DNA of 26,146 bases from RGIG1959 sp045637645. Lineage in GTDB: Bacteria > Bacillota > Clostridia > Oscillospirales > Acutalibacteraceae. Below, one piece after another: positions 13,835 through 21,770 of the stretch. The DNA lies in contig JAZTZV010000086.1 in NCBI GenBank assembly GCA_045637645.1, forward strand, positions 1 to 26,146, read 5' to 3'. The translations under genes were made by a program, and so were the position numbers. Below the pieces are notes generated by a model. That model was not told where the DNA came from, did not search any database, and saw only the letters and a program-made list of their open reading frames with translations. Position 1 is the stretch's first letter, and each line of letters starts with the position of its first letter.

Positions 13835-13838
13835 ACAC

Positions 13839-13872
13839 AAAGCGGTTGCCGCGAAACGCGACAACCGCTTTT
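13839..13872 (+). terminator. Terminator between anti-sigma gene and tspO
   Basis: Perfect 10-bp arms AAAGCGGTTG/CAACCGCTTT (13839-13848, 13862-13871) hold an inner CGCG/CGCG pairing around AAA and are followed by T. It sits between convergent genes and ends the sigma operon, perhaps also tspO. Confidence 0.85.
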
Positions 13873-13873
13873 C

Positions 13874-14347
13874 TCATTTGTTCAATAAATAAAACCCGAG
13901 GTTGAGATACGTCGCGAACGCGCACCACGCCAAATACGGATAGAGCAGTTTGGCGGCAAGTGTGTCGATCGGTTGAAACCGCAAAATCGTCAGCACGATC
14001 AGTACGATGAGCAACAACAGCCAGAAGAACGCAAACAAGCGCCATTCCAAACGGAAAAAGAGCGGTGTCCACAGTACATTGACGACGAGTTGGATCCAAT
14101 ACATCTTCAGCGCACCGCTTCGTTCGCCTGCGGGACTGACCGAGATGCGATACGCCGCATAGCCCATCAGCACGTACAGAATTGACCACACGACAGGGAA
14201 GACCCACTGCGGCGGTGTGAGCGGCGGTTTGATCAAATCGTCAAACTGCGGCATCCCGAGAAGAGACGATAATCCCGCCGCCGCCAATGTGCCGCCGAGA
14301 TACAGGATCAGTTTTTTGAGGTTGACGGTTTTTTGAAAAAATGCCAT
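13874..14347 (-). CDS. tspO: TspO/MBR family membrane protein
   Basis: This 157-residue protein has five hydrophobic helices and the TspO/MBR (translocator protein) signatures: SSLLGMPQFDDLIKPPLTPP followed by QWVFPVVWSILYVLMGYAAY, then QLVVNVLWTPLFF and the C-terminal LLYPYLAWCAFATYLNLGFY. Family members bind porphyrins and other hydrophobic ligands in the membrane and are linked to stress or tetrapyrrole handling; the role in anaerobes is unclear. AAAGGAG lies 9 bases before the ATG. The adhE stop is only 44 bp upstream with no hairpin between, so it may be read through from adhE. Confidence 0.92.
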   Translation of the reverse strand: MAFFQKTVNLKKLILYLGGTLAAAGLSSLLGMPQFDDLIKPPLTPPQWVFPVVWSILYVLMGYAAYRISVSPAGERSGALKMYWIQLVVNVLWTPLFFRLEWRLFAFFWLLLLIVLIVLTILRFQPIDTLAAKLLYPYLAWCAFATYLNLGFYLLNK

Positions 14348-14391
14348 CGTGCATCACTCCTTTAGAGGAATATATGCTGTCGGGATCGGTT

Positions 14392-17022
14392 TTAAACCAT
14401 CTTTTCGTCGGATTGATTGCCGTCGAATACGCGACAGTACAATTCCTTGATCTCGTTCATCAGCGGATAGCGCGGATTGGCACCCGTGCATTGATCGTCG
14501 AAGGCTTGTTCGGTCATCACGTCGAGCGTGGTGAGGAAGTCTTCGCGCGTCACACCGTATGCCGCGATCGATTCACGGATTCCGACAGTGGCTTTCAGCT
14601 TGTCGATTGCGTGAAGCAACGCTTCGAATTTGTCTTCGTCGGTGTCACCGTGCAACCCGAGTGCCGTTGCAAGTTCGGCGTAGCGAGACAGCATGTGCGG
14701 ATGCGTATATTGCGGAAAGGTGCCCATTTTGGTCGGTTTTTCGCTCGCGTTGAACCGCATCACCTCGTTGATGAGCAAGGCGTTGGCGACGCCGTGGGGC
14801 AGGTGGTGGAACGAGCCGAGTTTGTGCGCCATCGAGTGGCAAAGTCCCAAGAATGCGTTGGCGAAGGCGATACCCGCCATGGTGGCGGCGTTTGCCATTT
14901 TTTCGCGCGCTTCGGGGTCGTGCGCGCCGTGCTGATAGCACCGCGGCAGATAGTTGAAAATCAGTTGAAGCGAGTGGATCGCCAACCCGTCGGTGAAGTC
15001 GGTCGCGACCATGGAGCCATACGCTTCGAGCGCGTGTGTCAGCGCGTCGATACCGGCGGCGGCGGTCAAGCTTTGCGGCTGATGCATCATCAGATCGGTG
15101 TCGACGATCGCCATGGACGGCATCAGTTCGTAATCCGCAAGGGGATATTTGGTGCCGGTTGCGTCGTCGGTGATCACGGCAAACGGCGTGACCTCCGATC
15201 CGGTTCCCGACGAGGTCGGTACGGCGATGAAACAGGCTTTGTCGCCCATTTTCGGGAAGGCAAACACGCGTTTGCGAATGTCCATGAAGCGCATGGCCAT
15301 GTGCGTGAAATCCACATCGGGATGTTCATACAGCACCCACATGATCTTGGCGGCATCCATCGCCGAACCGCCGCCGACGGCGATGATGCAATCGGGTTCA
15401 AACGTACGCATGGCTTCGGCACCCGCCTTGGCGCAGGAAAGCGTCGGATCGGGTTCCACGTCGAAAAAGACGGTGTAACGAATACCGAGTTCGGCGAGCT
15501 TTTGTGTGACGGTATCGAGATAGCCGTTGTGATACAAAAAGGCGTCGGTGACAAGAAACACCTTTTGCCTGTTGAGTGCGGATTTCAGCTCATCGAGTGC
15601 CACAGGCAGACAACCGCGTTTGAGATAAATCTTTTGCGGAGTGCGCAACCACAGCATGTTGTCTCTCCTTTCGACCACGGTTTTGACATTGAGAAGATGC
15701 CGGATCCCCACGTTTTCGTAAACGGAATTGCCGCCCCACGAACCGCAACCGAGCGTCAGCGACGGTGTCAAGCGGAAGTTATACAAATCGCCGATGCCGC
15801 CTTGTGCGGCGGGCGTGTTGACCAAAATGCGGCAGGTTTTCATGCGCTCTTGAAATTGCTCAAGATGTTCGGGAGCGGCGAGCGGGTCGAGATACAGTGA
15901 GGCGGTGTGACCGTAGCCGCGGTCGGCGATGAGGGTTTCGGCTTTTATCAACGCGTCTTCAAAATCGACGGATTTGTACAGCGCGAGAACGGGCATGAGT
16001 TTTTCATGCGCGAACGCTTCCGTCATGTCGGTGCTGTCGACTTCGCCGATGAGGAGTTTGGTTGTTTCGGGAACGTTGATGCCCGCCGCGGCGGCGACAG
16101 TGAGTGCCGATTGTCCGACGATGGCGGTGTTGGGTTCGCCGTCGATGAACAACGTGCGGCGCACCCGCTCGCATTCGTCGTCGGAGAGAAGATAACACCC
16201 GCGCGCGACAAACTCGGCTTTGACCGCTTCGTAAAGCGAGGGAGGCACAATGACCGATTGCTCCGACGCGCAGATCATGCCGTTGTCGAAGGTCTTGGAA
16301 TGAATGATCGAGTTGACGGCGAGCTTGACGTCGGCGCTGTCGTCGAGAACGGCAGGGGTGTTTCCTGCACCTACACCGATGGCGGGTTTGCCGCTGGAAT
16401 AGGCGGCTTTGACCATGTTGGGGCCACCTGTGGCGAGCGTGAGGTCGGCGGTTTTCATCGCCTCGTTGCTCAATTCCACGCTCGGTGCGTCGATCCAATC
16501 AATGATGCCTTCGGGAGCACCTGCCTGTACCGCGGCTTTTGCAATGATGTGCGCCGCTTCGATGGTGCAGGCTTTGGCGCGGGGGTGGGGCGCGATCAAA
16601 ATCGCGTTGCGTGTTTTCAGTGCCAGCAAGCATTTGAAAATGGCGGTTGAAGTGGGATTGGTGGTAGGGATGAGTGCCGCGATCACGCCGATCGGTTCGG
16701 CGATGCGCGTCCATCCGTACACGGGGTCGCGGTCAATGACACCGCAGGTGCGGGAATCTTTATATGCATGATAGATATACTCCGAGGCATAATGATTTTT
16801 GACGACCTTATCCTCAAGGATGCCCATTCTCGTTTCGGTGACGGCATGCTTGGCAAGCGGGATGCGCGCGTGATTGGCGGCAAGTGCCGCGGCACGAAAA
16901 ACAGCGTCGACTTGTTCTTGGGAAAATGCGGCAAAACATTGTTGTGCGTCGCGAAGTCGTTTCATCGCGTCATGCAAGCGGTCGACGGAATCGATCGTTT
17001 GTCGTGTGAGAGAGGTGGACAT
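14392..17022 (-). CDS. adhE: Bifunctional acetaldehyde-CoA/alcohol dehydrogenase
   Basis: This 876-residue protein is the two-domain AdhE that turns acetyl-CoA into ethanol with two NADH, re-oxidising NADH in fermentation. It normally assembles into cytoplasmic spirosomes. The N-terminal CoA-acylating aldehyde dehydrogenase domain (to about 440) shows PIGVIAALIPTTNPTSTAIF, GVGAGNTPAVLD and the catalytic Cys251 in NGMICASEQSV. The C-terminal iron-dependent alcohol dehydrogenase domain shows the nucleotide loop IAVGGGSAMDAAK, PTSSGTGSEVTPFAV and metal-binding residues in GIDALTHALEAY and HSMAHKLGSFHHLPHGVANA. Full length for the family. The ATG at 17022 has AAGGAG 9 bases upstream; the ATG at 17028 is too close to it. 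Confidence 0.96.
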   Translation of the reverse strand: MSTSLTRQTIDSVDRLHDAMKRLRDAQQCFAAFSQEQVDAVFRAAALAANHARIPLAKHAVTETRMGILEDKVVKNHYASEYIYHAYKDSRTCGVIDRDPVYGWTRIAEPIGVIAALIPTTNPTSTAIFKCLLALKTRNAILIAPHPRAKACTIEAAHIIAKAAVQAGAPEGIIDWIDAPSVELSNEAMKTADLTLATGGPNMVKAAYSSGKPAIGVGAGNTPAVLDDSADVKLAVNSIIHSKTFDNGMICASEQSVIVPPSLYEAVKAEFVARGCYLLSDDECERVRRTLFIDGEPNTAIVGQSALTVAAAAGINVPETTKLLIGEVDSTDMTEAFAHEKLMPVLALYKSVDFEDALIKAETLIADRGYGHTASLYLDPLAAPEHLEQFQERMKTCRILVNTPAAQGGIGDLYNFRLTPSLTLGCGSWGGNSVYENVGIRHLLNVKTVVERRDNMLWLRTPQKIYLKRGCLPVALDELKSALNRQKVFLVTDAFLYHNGYLDTVTQKLAELGIRYTVFFDVEPDPTLSCAKAGAEAMRTFEPDCIIAVGGGSAMDAAKIMWVLYEHPDVDFTHMAMRFMDIRKRVFAFPKMGDKACFIAVPTSSGTGSEVTPFAVITDDATGTKYPLADYELMPSMAIVDTDLMMHQPQSLTAAAGIDALTHALEAYGSMVATDFTDGLAIHSLQLIFNYLPRCYQHGAHDPEAREKMANAATMAGIAFANAFLGLCHSMAHKLGSFHHLPHGVANALLINEVMRFNASEKPTKMGTFPQYTHPHMLSRYAELATALGLHGDTDEDKFEALLHAIDKLKATVGIRESIAAYGVTREDFLTTLDVMTEQAFDDQCTGANPRYPLMNEIKELYCRVFDGNQSDEKMV

Positions 17023-17066
17023 ACACATTCGCTCCTTTTTGAAAATCAGTCTGCCATAAGCATACC

Positions 17067-17076
17067 CACAATTGTG
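17067..17076. promoter_or_regulatory. Short palindrome in the adhE upstream region
   Basis: The perfect 10-bp palindrome CACAATTGTG lies 45 bases before the adhE start. Its halves resemble half-sites of redox or catabolite regulators, but it does not match a full Rex site. No clear adhE promoter could be assigned around it. Listed as a candidate operator only. Confidence 0.25.
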
Positions 17077-17147
17077 AATGTCTATCACATCGCGTAAAAA
17101 AACCGCATTTATTCACAAAAAATACATAGAAAAGGCTTGCCCAAAGG

Positions 17148-17176
17148 TTGATTTTTAAGGAAAGGCTTGCTATACT
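17148..17176 (+). promoter_or_regulatory. Sigma-A promoter of the AI-2E-family permease gene
   Basis: TTGATT (17148-17153), a 17-bp spacer and TATACT (17171-17176). The predicted start is near 17183, 25 bases before the ATG. Two exact copies of AAAGGCTTGC (17131-17140, 17161-17170) flank and enter the promoter, 30 bp apart. Confidence 0.75.
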
Positions 17177-17207
17177 TTAAAAAAACCATGTAATCGGAGG
17201 TACAGCA

Positions 17208-18503
17208 ATGAAGGCCAATTGGAAGCAAAACAAATACTTCCTTTCGGGATTGACGGCGTTTTTGGTCGTGGCGGCATCGATCGTCTTTTACCATTTCGCG
17301 GCGGAAATCCCCGGTATCAGCGTCATCTTTTCCAAAATCATGGGTGTATTGATGCCGTTTACTGTCGGATTGACGTTGGCATATCTTCTGTTACCTGTGT
17401 ACAACGTGGTGCAACGCCCGCTTTACAAATTGCTCGGCGGCAAAAAAGAAAAGCCGCGTCGTTTTGCCAAAGCGCTTTCGAAAATTGCGGCGTCGGTTGT
17501 CGCGATGATCGTGCTTTTGGCGGTCGTAGTCGGCTTGTTGAGCATGGTTATCCCGCAGGCGTATCAAAGCGTTGCCAATTTGATCAACAACATGCCCGCC
17601 AAAACGGAAACCGCCTTGACGTGGCTTAACAATGTGTTTGCTAAATTCGGCTCCGATGACATGGCGACACAATGGATCTCGCAAGGCATTTCCAAGGCGA
17701 CGGAAGGCATTGTGTCGTGGGCACAAAAAGACGTGTTGCCCAACCTGGGCAACATTGCCAAAAAAGTTTCGACCGGTGTGGTCGGTGTGTTCGGTACCGT
17801 AACCGATGTGATCGTCGGTGTTATCATCTGTTTTTACACCCTCAACAGCAAAGAAATCTTTGTTGCCCAAGCCAAAAAAGCGACCTATTCGCTGTTTAAA
17901 CCTGCGACTGCGAATTATGTTGTCAACATTACACGCTATGTGCATGCAACGTTCGGTCAATTCATCAACGGCATCATTCTCGATGCGTTCATGGTGGGTA
18001 CTCTGTGCTTCATCGGCATGTCGCTGTTCCGCATGCCGTATGCATTGTTGATCTCGGCGATCGTCGGTTTGTTCAATATCGTCCCGATTTTCGGCCCGAT
18101 CGTGGCGGGAGTCATCGGCACCTTTTTCCTGCTTTTGGAAGATCCGATCAAAGCCGTCATCTTTTTCGTGTTTGTTTTGGTGCTCCAACAAATTGACGGC
18201 AACATCGTGGCACCGAAGATCCTCGGTGACAAAACGGGATTGCCCAGCTTTTGGGTCATTTTTGCCATCGTGGTCGGCGGTGGCTTGTTCGGGTTGCCCG
18301 GTATGGTGCTCGGCGTTCCTGCGTTTGCGGTGTTGTATGCTCTTATCGACCAATATCTTGAAAACCGCTTGAGAAAGAAAGGTCTTTCCGATCAAACCGA
18401 AGCGTTCGATGATTTGCGAGAGATCGACGAGGTGTCGGGCGAACCGAAATACGGCGTGTCGATACGGGATGTCGAGCTCCCCGAAATCCCGCCGCGTTCG
18501 TGA
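17208..18503 (+). CDS. AI-2E family transporter (PF01594-type permease)
   Basis: This 431-residue integral membrane protein has about eight hydrophobic helices in the order of the AI-2E (autoinducer-2 exporter-like) family. Two lie near the N-terminus, one follows the basic KKEKPRRFAKALSKIAAS, and a cluster runs from about 195 onward. Family motifs are LLISAIVGLFNIVPIFGPIV and QQIDGNIVAPKILGDKTGLP, then FGLPGMVLGVPAFAVLYALI. Known members export AI-2 (TqsA) or act as Na+/H+ antiporters; the substrate here is open. A charged cytoplasmic tail ends the protein. GGAGG lies 8 bases before the ATG. It is a single-gene transcript, ended by a hairpin at 18531. Confidence 0.92.
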   Translation: MKANWKQNKYFLSGLTAFLVVAASIVFYHFAAEIPGISVIFSKIMGVLMPFTVGLTLAYLLLPVYNVVQRPLYKLLGGKKEKPRRFAKALSKIAASVVAMIVLLAVVVGLLSMVIPQAYQSVANLINNMPAKTETALTWLNNVFAKFGSDDMATQWISQGISKATEGIVSWAQKDVLPNLGNIAKKVSTGVVGVFGTVTDVIVGVIICFYTLNSKEIFVAQAKKATYSLFKPATANYVVNITRYVHATFGQFINGIILDAFMVGTLCFIGMSLFRMPYALLISAIVGLFNIVPIFGPIVAGVIGTFFLLLEDPIKAVIFFVFVLVLQQIDGNIVAPKILGDKTGLPSFWVIFAIVVGGGLFGLPGMVLGVPAFAVLYALIDQYLENRLRKKGLSDQTEAFDDLREIDEVSGEPKYGVSIRDVELPEIPPRS

Positions 18504-18530
18504 GATTCTGAAATCTGAATAATGATTCCG

Positions 18531-18561
18531 AAAAGAGGCTGCTCAAACAGCCTCTTTTTTT
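18531..18561 (+). terminator. Terminator after the AI-2E-family permease gene
   Basis: Perfect 11-bp arms AAAAGAGGCTG/CAGCCTCTTTT (18531-18541, 18548-18558) with a 6-nt loop are followed by more T. Confidence 0.92.
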
Positions 18562-18593
18562 GTTGAAATATCGAATTTACGCGAATTTGCTAC

Positions 18594-18622
18594 TTGATAG
18601 ATATACAAATAAGTGGTATACT
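18594..18622 (+). promoter_or_regulatory. Sigma-A promoter of mutY and the genes after it
   Basis: TTGATA (18594-18599), a 17-bp spacer and TATACT (18617-18622). The predicted start is near 18629, about 39 bases before the GTG start of mutY. No further strong promoter or terminator is evident until the end of the window, so it may drive a long transcript. Confidence 0.8.
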
Positions 18623-18667
18623 ATATCCTGTATATCTATATCTAAAGAGATCGGGGGAGACGGTGCC

Positions 18668-19726
18668 GTGGAACACAAAAAAATCGACGGCATGGCGCAA
18701 CAATTGTGCGATTGGTTTGATGCGGGTGCGCGCCTCCTCCCGTGGCGAATCGAGCCGACACCGTATCGGGTGTGGGTCTCGGAAATCATGCTTCAGCAAA
18801 CCCGTATTGAAGCGGTGTTGCCGTATTTCGAACGGTTCATGAGCGAGCTTCCCGATGTGGCGGCACTGGCGGCGGTTGATCCCGATCGGCTGATGAAACT
18901 TTGGGAAGGTCTCGGTTATTACAGCCGAGCGCGCAACTTGCAAAAAGCGGCGACGCAAATCATGGAACGCCACGGCGGTGTGCTTCCTGCCGATTTTGAA
19001 GCCCTCCGCGCGTTGGCGGGCATCGGCGACTATACGGCGGGAGCGATCGCGTCGATCGCGTTCGGCATTCCCGTTCCCGCTGTGGACGGCAATGTGCTTC
19101 GCGTGTTGGCGCGTGTCACGGGCTTGCGTGCGGATGTGATGAAACCCGCGGTGCGAAAAGAGTTGACGTCGCTGGCGGCATCGCTTGTGCCGCATGATCG
19201 TCCCGCCTCGTTTAATCAAGGCTTGATGGAACTCGGCGAGCGTGTGTGCCTGCCGAACACAATGCCGCGTTGCGACTTGTGCCCCATTGCGGCGCATTGC
19301 GCGGTGGCAGGAACACCTGAAGCGGCGCAATTGCCGATCCGCACCCCGAAAAAACCGCGCCGTATTGAGAAAAAAACCGTCTATGTGATGCTCACCGACG
19401 AAACCCCGCGCCGCGTGCTGTTGCATAAGCGTCCGTCGAGCGGCTTGCTGGCGGGGCTGTGGGAACTTCCCAACACAGATGACGGTGCGGAATTGCCGCT
19501 TGCGTTGACGACGGTGAGTGACCGTGAACCGTTGACGGACAGTCGACATATTTTCTCGCATATCGAATGGCACATGCAAGGTGTGCTTCAAATCGTCAAA
19601 CCGTCGGCATTGCCCGATGGATATGAATTTGCAGGGCTTTCGGCTCTGCAAACCGACCACGCGTTGCCGACCGCCTTTCGGGCGTATTCCCAAATGTTGC
19701 CGACGTGGTTGGGGTGTGAAAATTAA
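18668..19726 (+). CDS. mutY: A/G-specific adenine DNA glycosylase
   Basis: This 352-residue protein is MutY, which removes adenine mispaired with 8-oxoguanine. The catalytic Glu38 is in VWVSEIMLQQT. The helix-hairpin-helix is ALAGIGDYTAGAIASIAFG, followed by the catalytic Asp139 in PAVDGNVLRVLAR. The 4Fe-4S ligands are Cys193, 201, 204 and 210; the first spacer is seven residues, one longer than in E. coli MutY. The C-terminal part from about 230 is the NUDIX-like 8-oxoguanine recognition domain (VLLHKRPSSGLLAGLWELPN). The GTG at 18668 is chosen because GGGGGAG lies 8 bases upstream; earlier in-frame starts would lie in the promoter. Confidence 0.94.
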   Translation: MEHKKIDGMAQQLCDWFDAGARLLPWRIEPTPYRVWVSEIMLQQTRIEAVLPYFERFMSELPDVAALAAVDPDRLMKLWEGLGYYSRARNLQKAATQIMERHGGVLPADFEALRALAGIGDYTAGAIASIAFGIPVPAVDGNVLRVLARVTGLRADVMKPAVRKELTSLAASLVPHDRPASFNQGLMELGERVCLPNTMPRCDLCPIAAHCAVAGTPEAAQLPIRTPKKPRRIEKKTVYVMLTDETPRRVLLHKRPSSGLLAGLWELPNTDDGAELPLALTTVSDREPLTDSRHIFSHIEWHMQGVLQIVKPSALPDGYEFAGLSALQTDHALPTAFRAYSQMLPTWLGCEN

Positions 19727-19744
19727 AGGAGTTTTAAAATTACT

Positions 19745-20479
19745 ATGACTCGTGTAGCATTGGTTACCGGTGCTTCTCGCGGAATCGGGCGCGCCATTGC
19801 GCTTCGACTCGCCAAAGAAGGATACACCGTGGCGTTGAATTATTGTCAAAACGAACGCTCGGCTCTTCGCGCGGCGGAGGTGCTGTCGGCGTTCGGAAAA
19901 GAAGGTATGTTGTGCCGCGCGGATGTCACGCGTGAGCATGCGGTGCAGGAAATGGTGCGCGCGGTGGAAGACCGCCTTGGCCCGATCGATCTGCTTGTCA
20001 ACAACGCAGGCATCGCCGAACAGGCTTTGTTCACCGATTTGACAGCGGCGCAATGGAAGCGCATGATGGACGTGCACGTCAACGGCGCGTTCTATACCAG
20101 TTCGGCGGTGTTGCCGTCGATGATTCGCCGCAAAAGCGGATGCATCATCAACATTGCGTCCATGTGGGGGCAAACGGGTGCTTCCTGCGAAGTACATTAT
20201 TCCACCGCCAAAGCGGCACTCATCGGCATGACCAAAGCACTCGCCAAAGAAGTCGGCCCGAGCGGCATTCGCGTTAACTGCGTGTCGCCCGGCGCGATCG
20301 AAACCGACATGATGGCGGGTTTCTCGGAAGAAGATAAAGCGGCGATCGCCGACGAAACGCCGCTTGGTCGCCTCGGAAAACCCGAGGAAATCGCGGCGGC
20401 GGTCGCGTTCCTGGCTTCGGATGATGCCGCGTTTATCACCGGACAAGTGCTCGCACCCAACGGCGGCATGGTGATCTAA
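19745..20479 (+). CDS. SDR oxidoreductase, FabG-like 3-oxoacyl-ACP reductase
   Basis: This 244-residue classical short-chain dehydrogenase has the cofactor motif TGASRGIG at 8-15, NNAGI at 86-90, and a catalytic Asn113, Ser139, Tyr152 and Lys156 (YSTAK). The late motif is RVNCVSPGAIETDM. Length and sequence fit FabG-type NADPH-dependent 3-oxoacyl-ACP reductases, but many SDRs look alike and there are no other fatty-acid genes nearby, so no symbol is given. Other ketoreductions are possible. It begins 18 bp after mutY with AAAGGAG overlapping the mutY stop; the spacing of 13 bases to the ATG is long. It is probably co-transcribed with mutY. Confidence 0.88.
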   Translation: MTRVALVTGASRGIGRAIALRLAKEGYTVALNYCQNERSALRAAEVLSAFGKEGMLCRADVTREHAVQEMVRAVEDRLGPIDLLVNNAGIAEQALFTDLTAAQWKRMMDVHVNGAFYTSSAVLPSMIRRKSGCIINIASMWGQTGASCEVHYSTAKAALIGMTKALAKEVGPSGIRVNCVSPGAIETDMMAGFSEEDKAAIADETPLGRLGKPEEIAAAVAFLASDDAAFITGQVLAPNGGMVI

Positions 20480-20507
20480 CATGGATATCTTTAAGGAGGT
20501 TGGTTAT

Positions 20508-21743
20508 ATGAAACGAATCGGAGCAATTGTACTGGCTTTGGCGATGATGATGGGACTTGTGTCGTTGTCGAGTGTGTCGGTTTCGGCACAAGGCTCGTTT
20601 ACCTATGTGACCGACTTTGATTACGCGGTGATTCGAAGCGGCGGCGTGGACGGCGCATTTGTCTACGGCGCGTACGAAAACAACGGCAAGCTGTATAAAA
20701 TGGGTTTGCTTACCGCCGACGGCGAGCAAACGCGCACGGCGTGGACGGCGGACGGCTGGAATGCCCTGTTTGCACCGTCTGCGTGGAAAACGACGATTCA
20801 TCACGACGCGTCGGACTTGTGTCCGTATGCCTCTTCGCATGGTGATTCGACGATTTGCCCGTATATGGATGTGTCGCTTGTGACGCTGACGAATGCGGAG
20901 TCGGGTGCGACGTTGTCGTCGTATTACATGTACAATCCCGTCAAACGTATCACGACGGGCGGCTCGTTGCATGTGTGCTGGGGTCGCTACGGATATGTGT
21001 CGCCCGAAACGCTCAAATGGGACGGTAAAAGCGACTGCGCGGCGGTGCGCGACGAAAACGGTCAGTGGGGCGTGTTTGATTTTTCCGCCGATGCGATGCT
21101 TACTGCGTATGCGTATGCGGATATGAGTGCGGTGTACGGCGAATATGCGAAGGTGTCGAACGGTACGGCATGGGGACGACTCGATTTGAGTGGTGCAACC
21201 GAAACCGTGTACAGTTACGCCTCCTCGTCGGCGTTTTCCGTCACCGAGGAATTGCGTGAGATCGCGAACGGTGTGTGGCAGGTGTTCAACGCTGACAACC
21301 AACCGATCTCGATCGAATTTTCCGCGACGAATGCAACGTGGTCTTATGAACCGACGACGCGCTTGGTGCTGAAGACCGACGCCAACGGCGAAAAAACGCT
21401 GATTGGCTTGAAAGGTACGACGGTGGCGACGTTTACGGACTCGCAAACGGTGATGTATGTGGGAGACGGCTGTTACGCCGTGGAACAATACAACGATAAC
21501 GACGCGGTGGTCGGTGTGGCACTGGCGCGTGCGTCGTGCGACGAGATCATCATTCCGCCGATGATGGGGGATGTGACGCTCGACGGTGTTGTTGACAGCT
21601 GCGACACGCGTTTGTTGTTGCTCTATCTGGTGGAAATGGAAGAACTGACGGATGAGCAATCGGCGCTTGCCGATGTGACGGCAAACGCAATCGTCGACTC
21701 CGACGATGCCCGCGCGCTGATGCGCATGATGATTGAAGTTTAA
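20508..21743 (+). CDS. Secreted protein with C-terminal dockerin
   Basis: This 411-residue exported protein has a signal peptide (MKRIGAIVLALAMMMGLVSL, cut near SVSA). A long beta-rich middle carries loosely repeated units such as AAVRDENGQWGVFDFSADAM, YGEYAKVSNGTAWGRLDL and TRLVLKTDANGEKTLIGLKG, which resemble WG-type repeats. A C-terminal dockerin type I module spans about 354-411, with the calcium-loop repeats GDVTLDGVVDSCDTRLLLLY and ADVTANAIVDSDDARALMRM. Dockerins bind cohesins on scaffolds or the cell surface. No catalytic domain is seen, so it may be a binding or structural protein. AAGGAGG lies 9 bases before the ATG; it starts 28 bp after the FabG-like gene. Confidence 0.85.
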   Translation: MKRIGAIVLALAMMMGLVSLSSVSVSAQGSFTYVTDFDYAVIRSGGVDGAFVYGAYENNGKLYKMGLLTADGEQTRTAWTADGWNALFAPSAWKTTIHHDASDLCPYASSHGDSTICPYMDVSLVTLTNAESGATLSSYYMYNPVKRITTGGSLHVCWGRYGYVSPETLKWDGKSDCAAVRDENGQWGVFDFSADAMLTAYAYADMSAVYGEYAKVSNGTAWGRLDLSGATETVYSYASSSAFSVTEELREIANGVWQVFNADNQPISIEFSATNATWSYEPTTRLVLKTDANGEKTLIGLKGTTVATFTDSQTVMYVGDGCYAVEQYNDNDAVVGVALARASCDEIIIPPMMGDVTLDGVVDSCDTRLLLLYLVEMEELTDEQSALADVTANAIVDSDDARALMRMMIEV

Positions 21744-21770
21744 AAATGACAGCGGAAGAAGAGAATGATT

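Noticed and set aside
17060..17095. Rex-binding site upstream of adhE
   Set aside because: Only the short CACAATTGTG palindrome is present; it does not fit the TTGTTAA-type inverted half-sites expected for Rex, so it is kept only as an unassigned palindrome.
18590..20482. Minus-strand open frame (630 codons) opposite mutY and the SDR gene
   Set aside because: Antisense to two well-supported genes and their promoter; His/Arg-rich with no domain.
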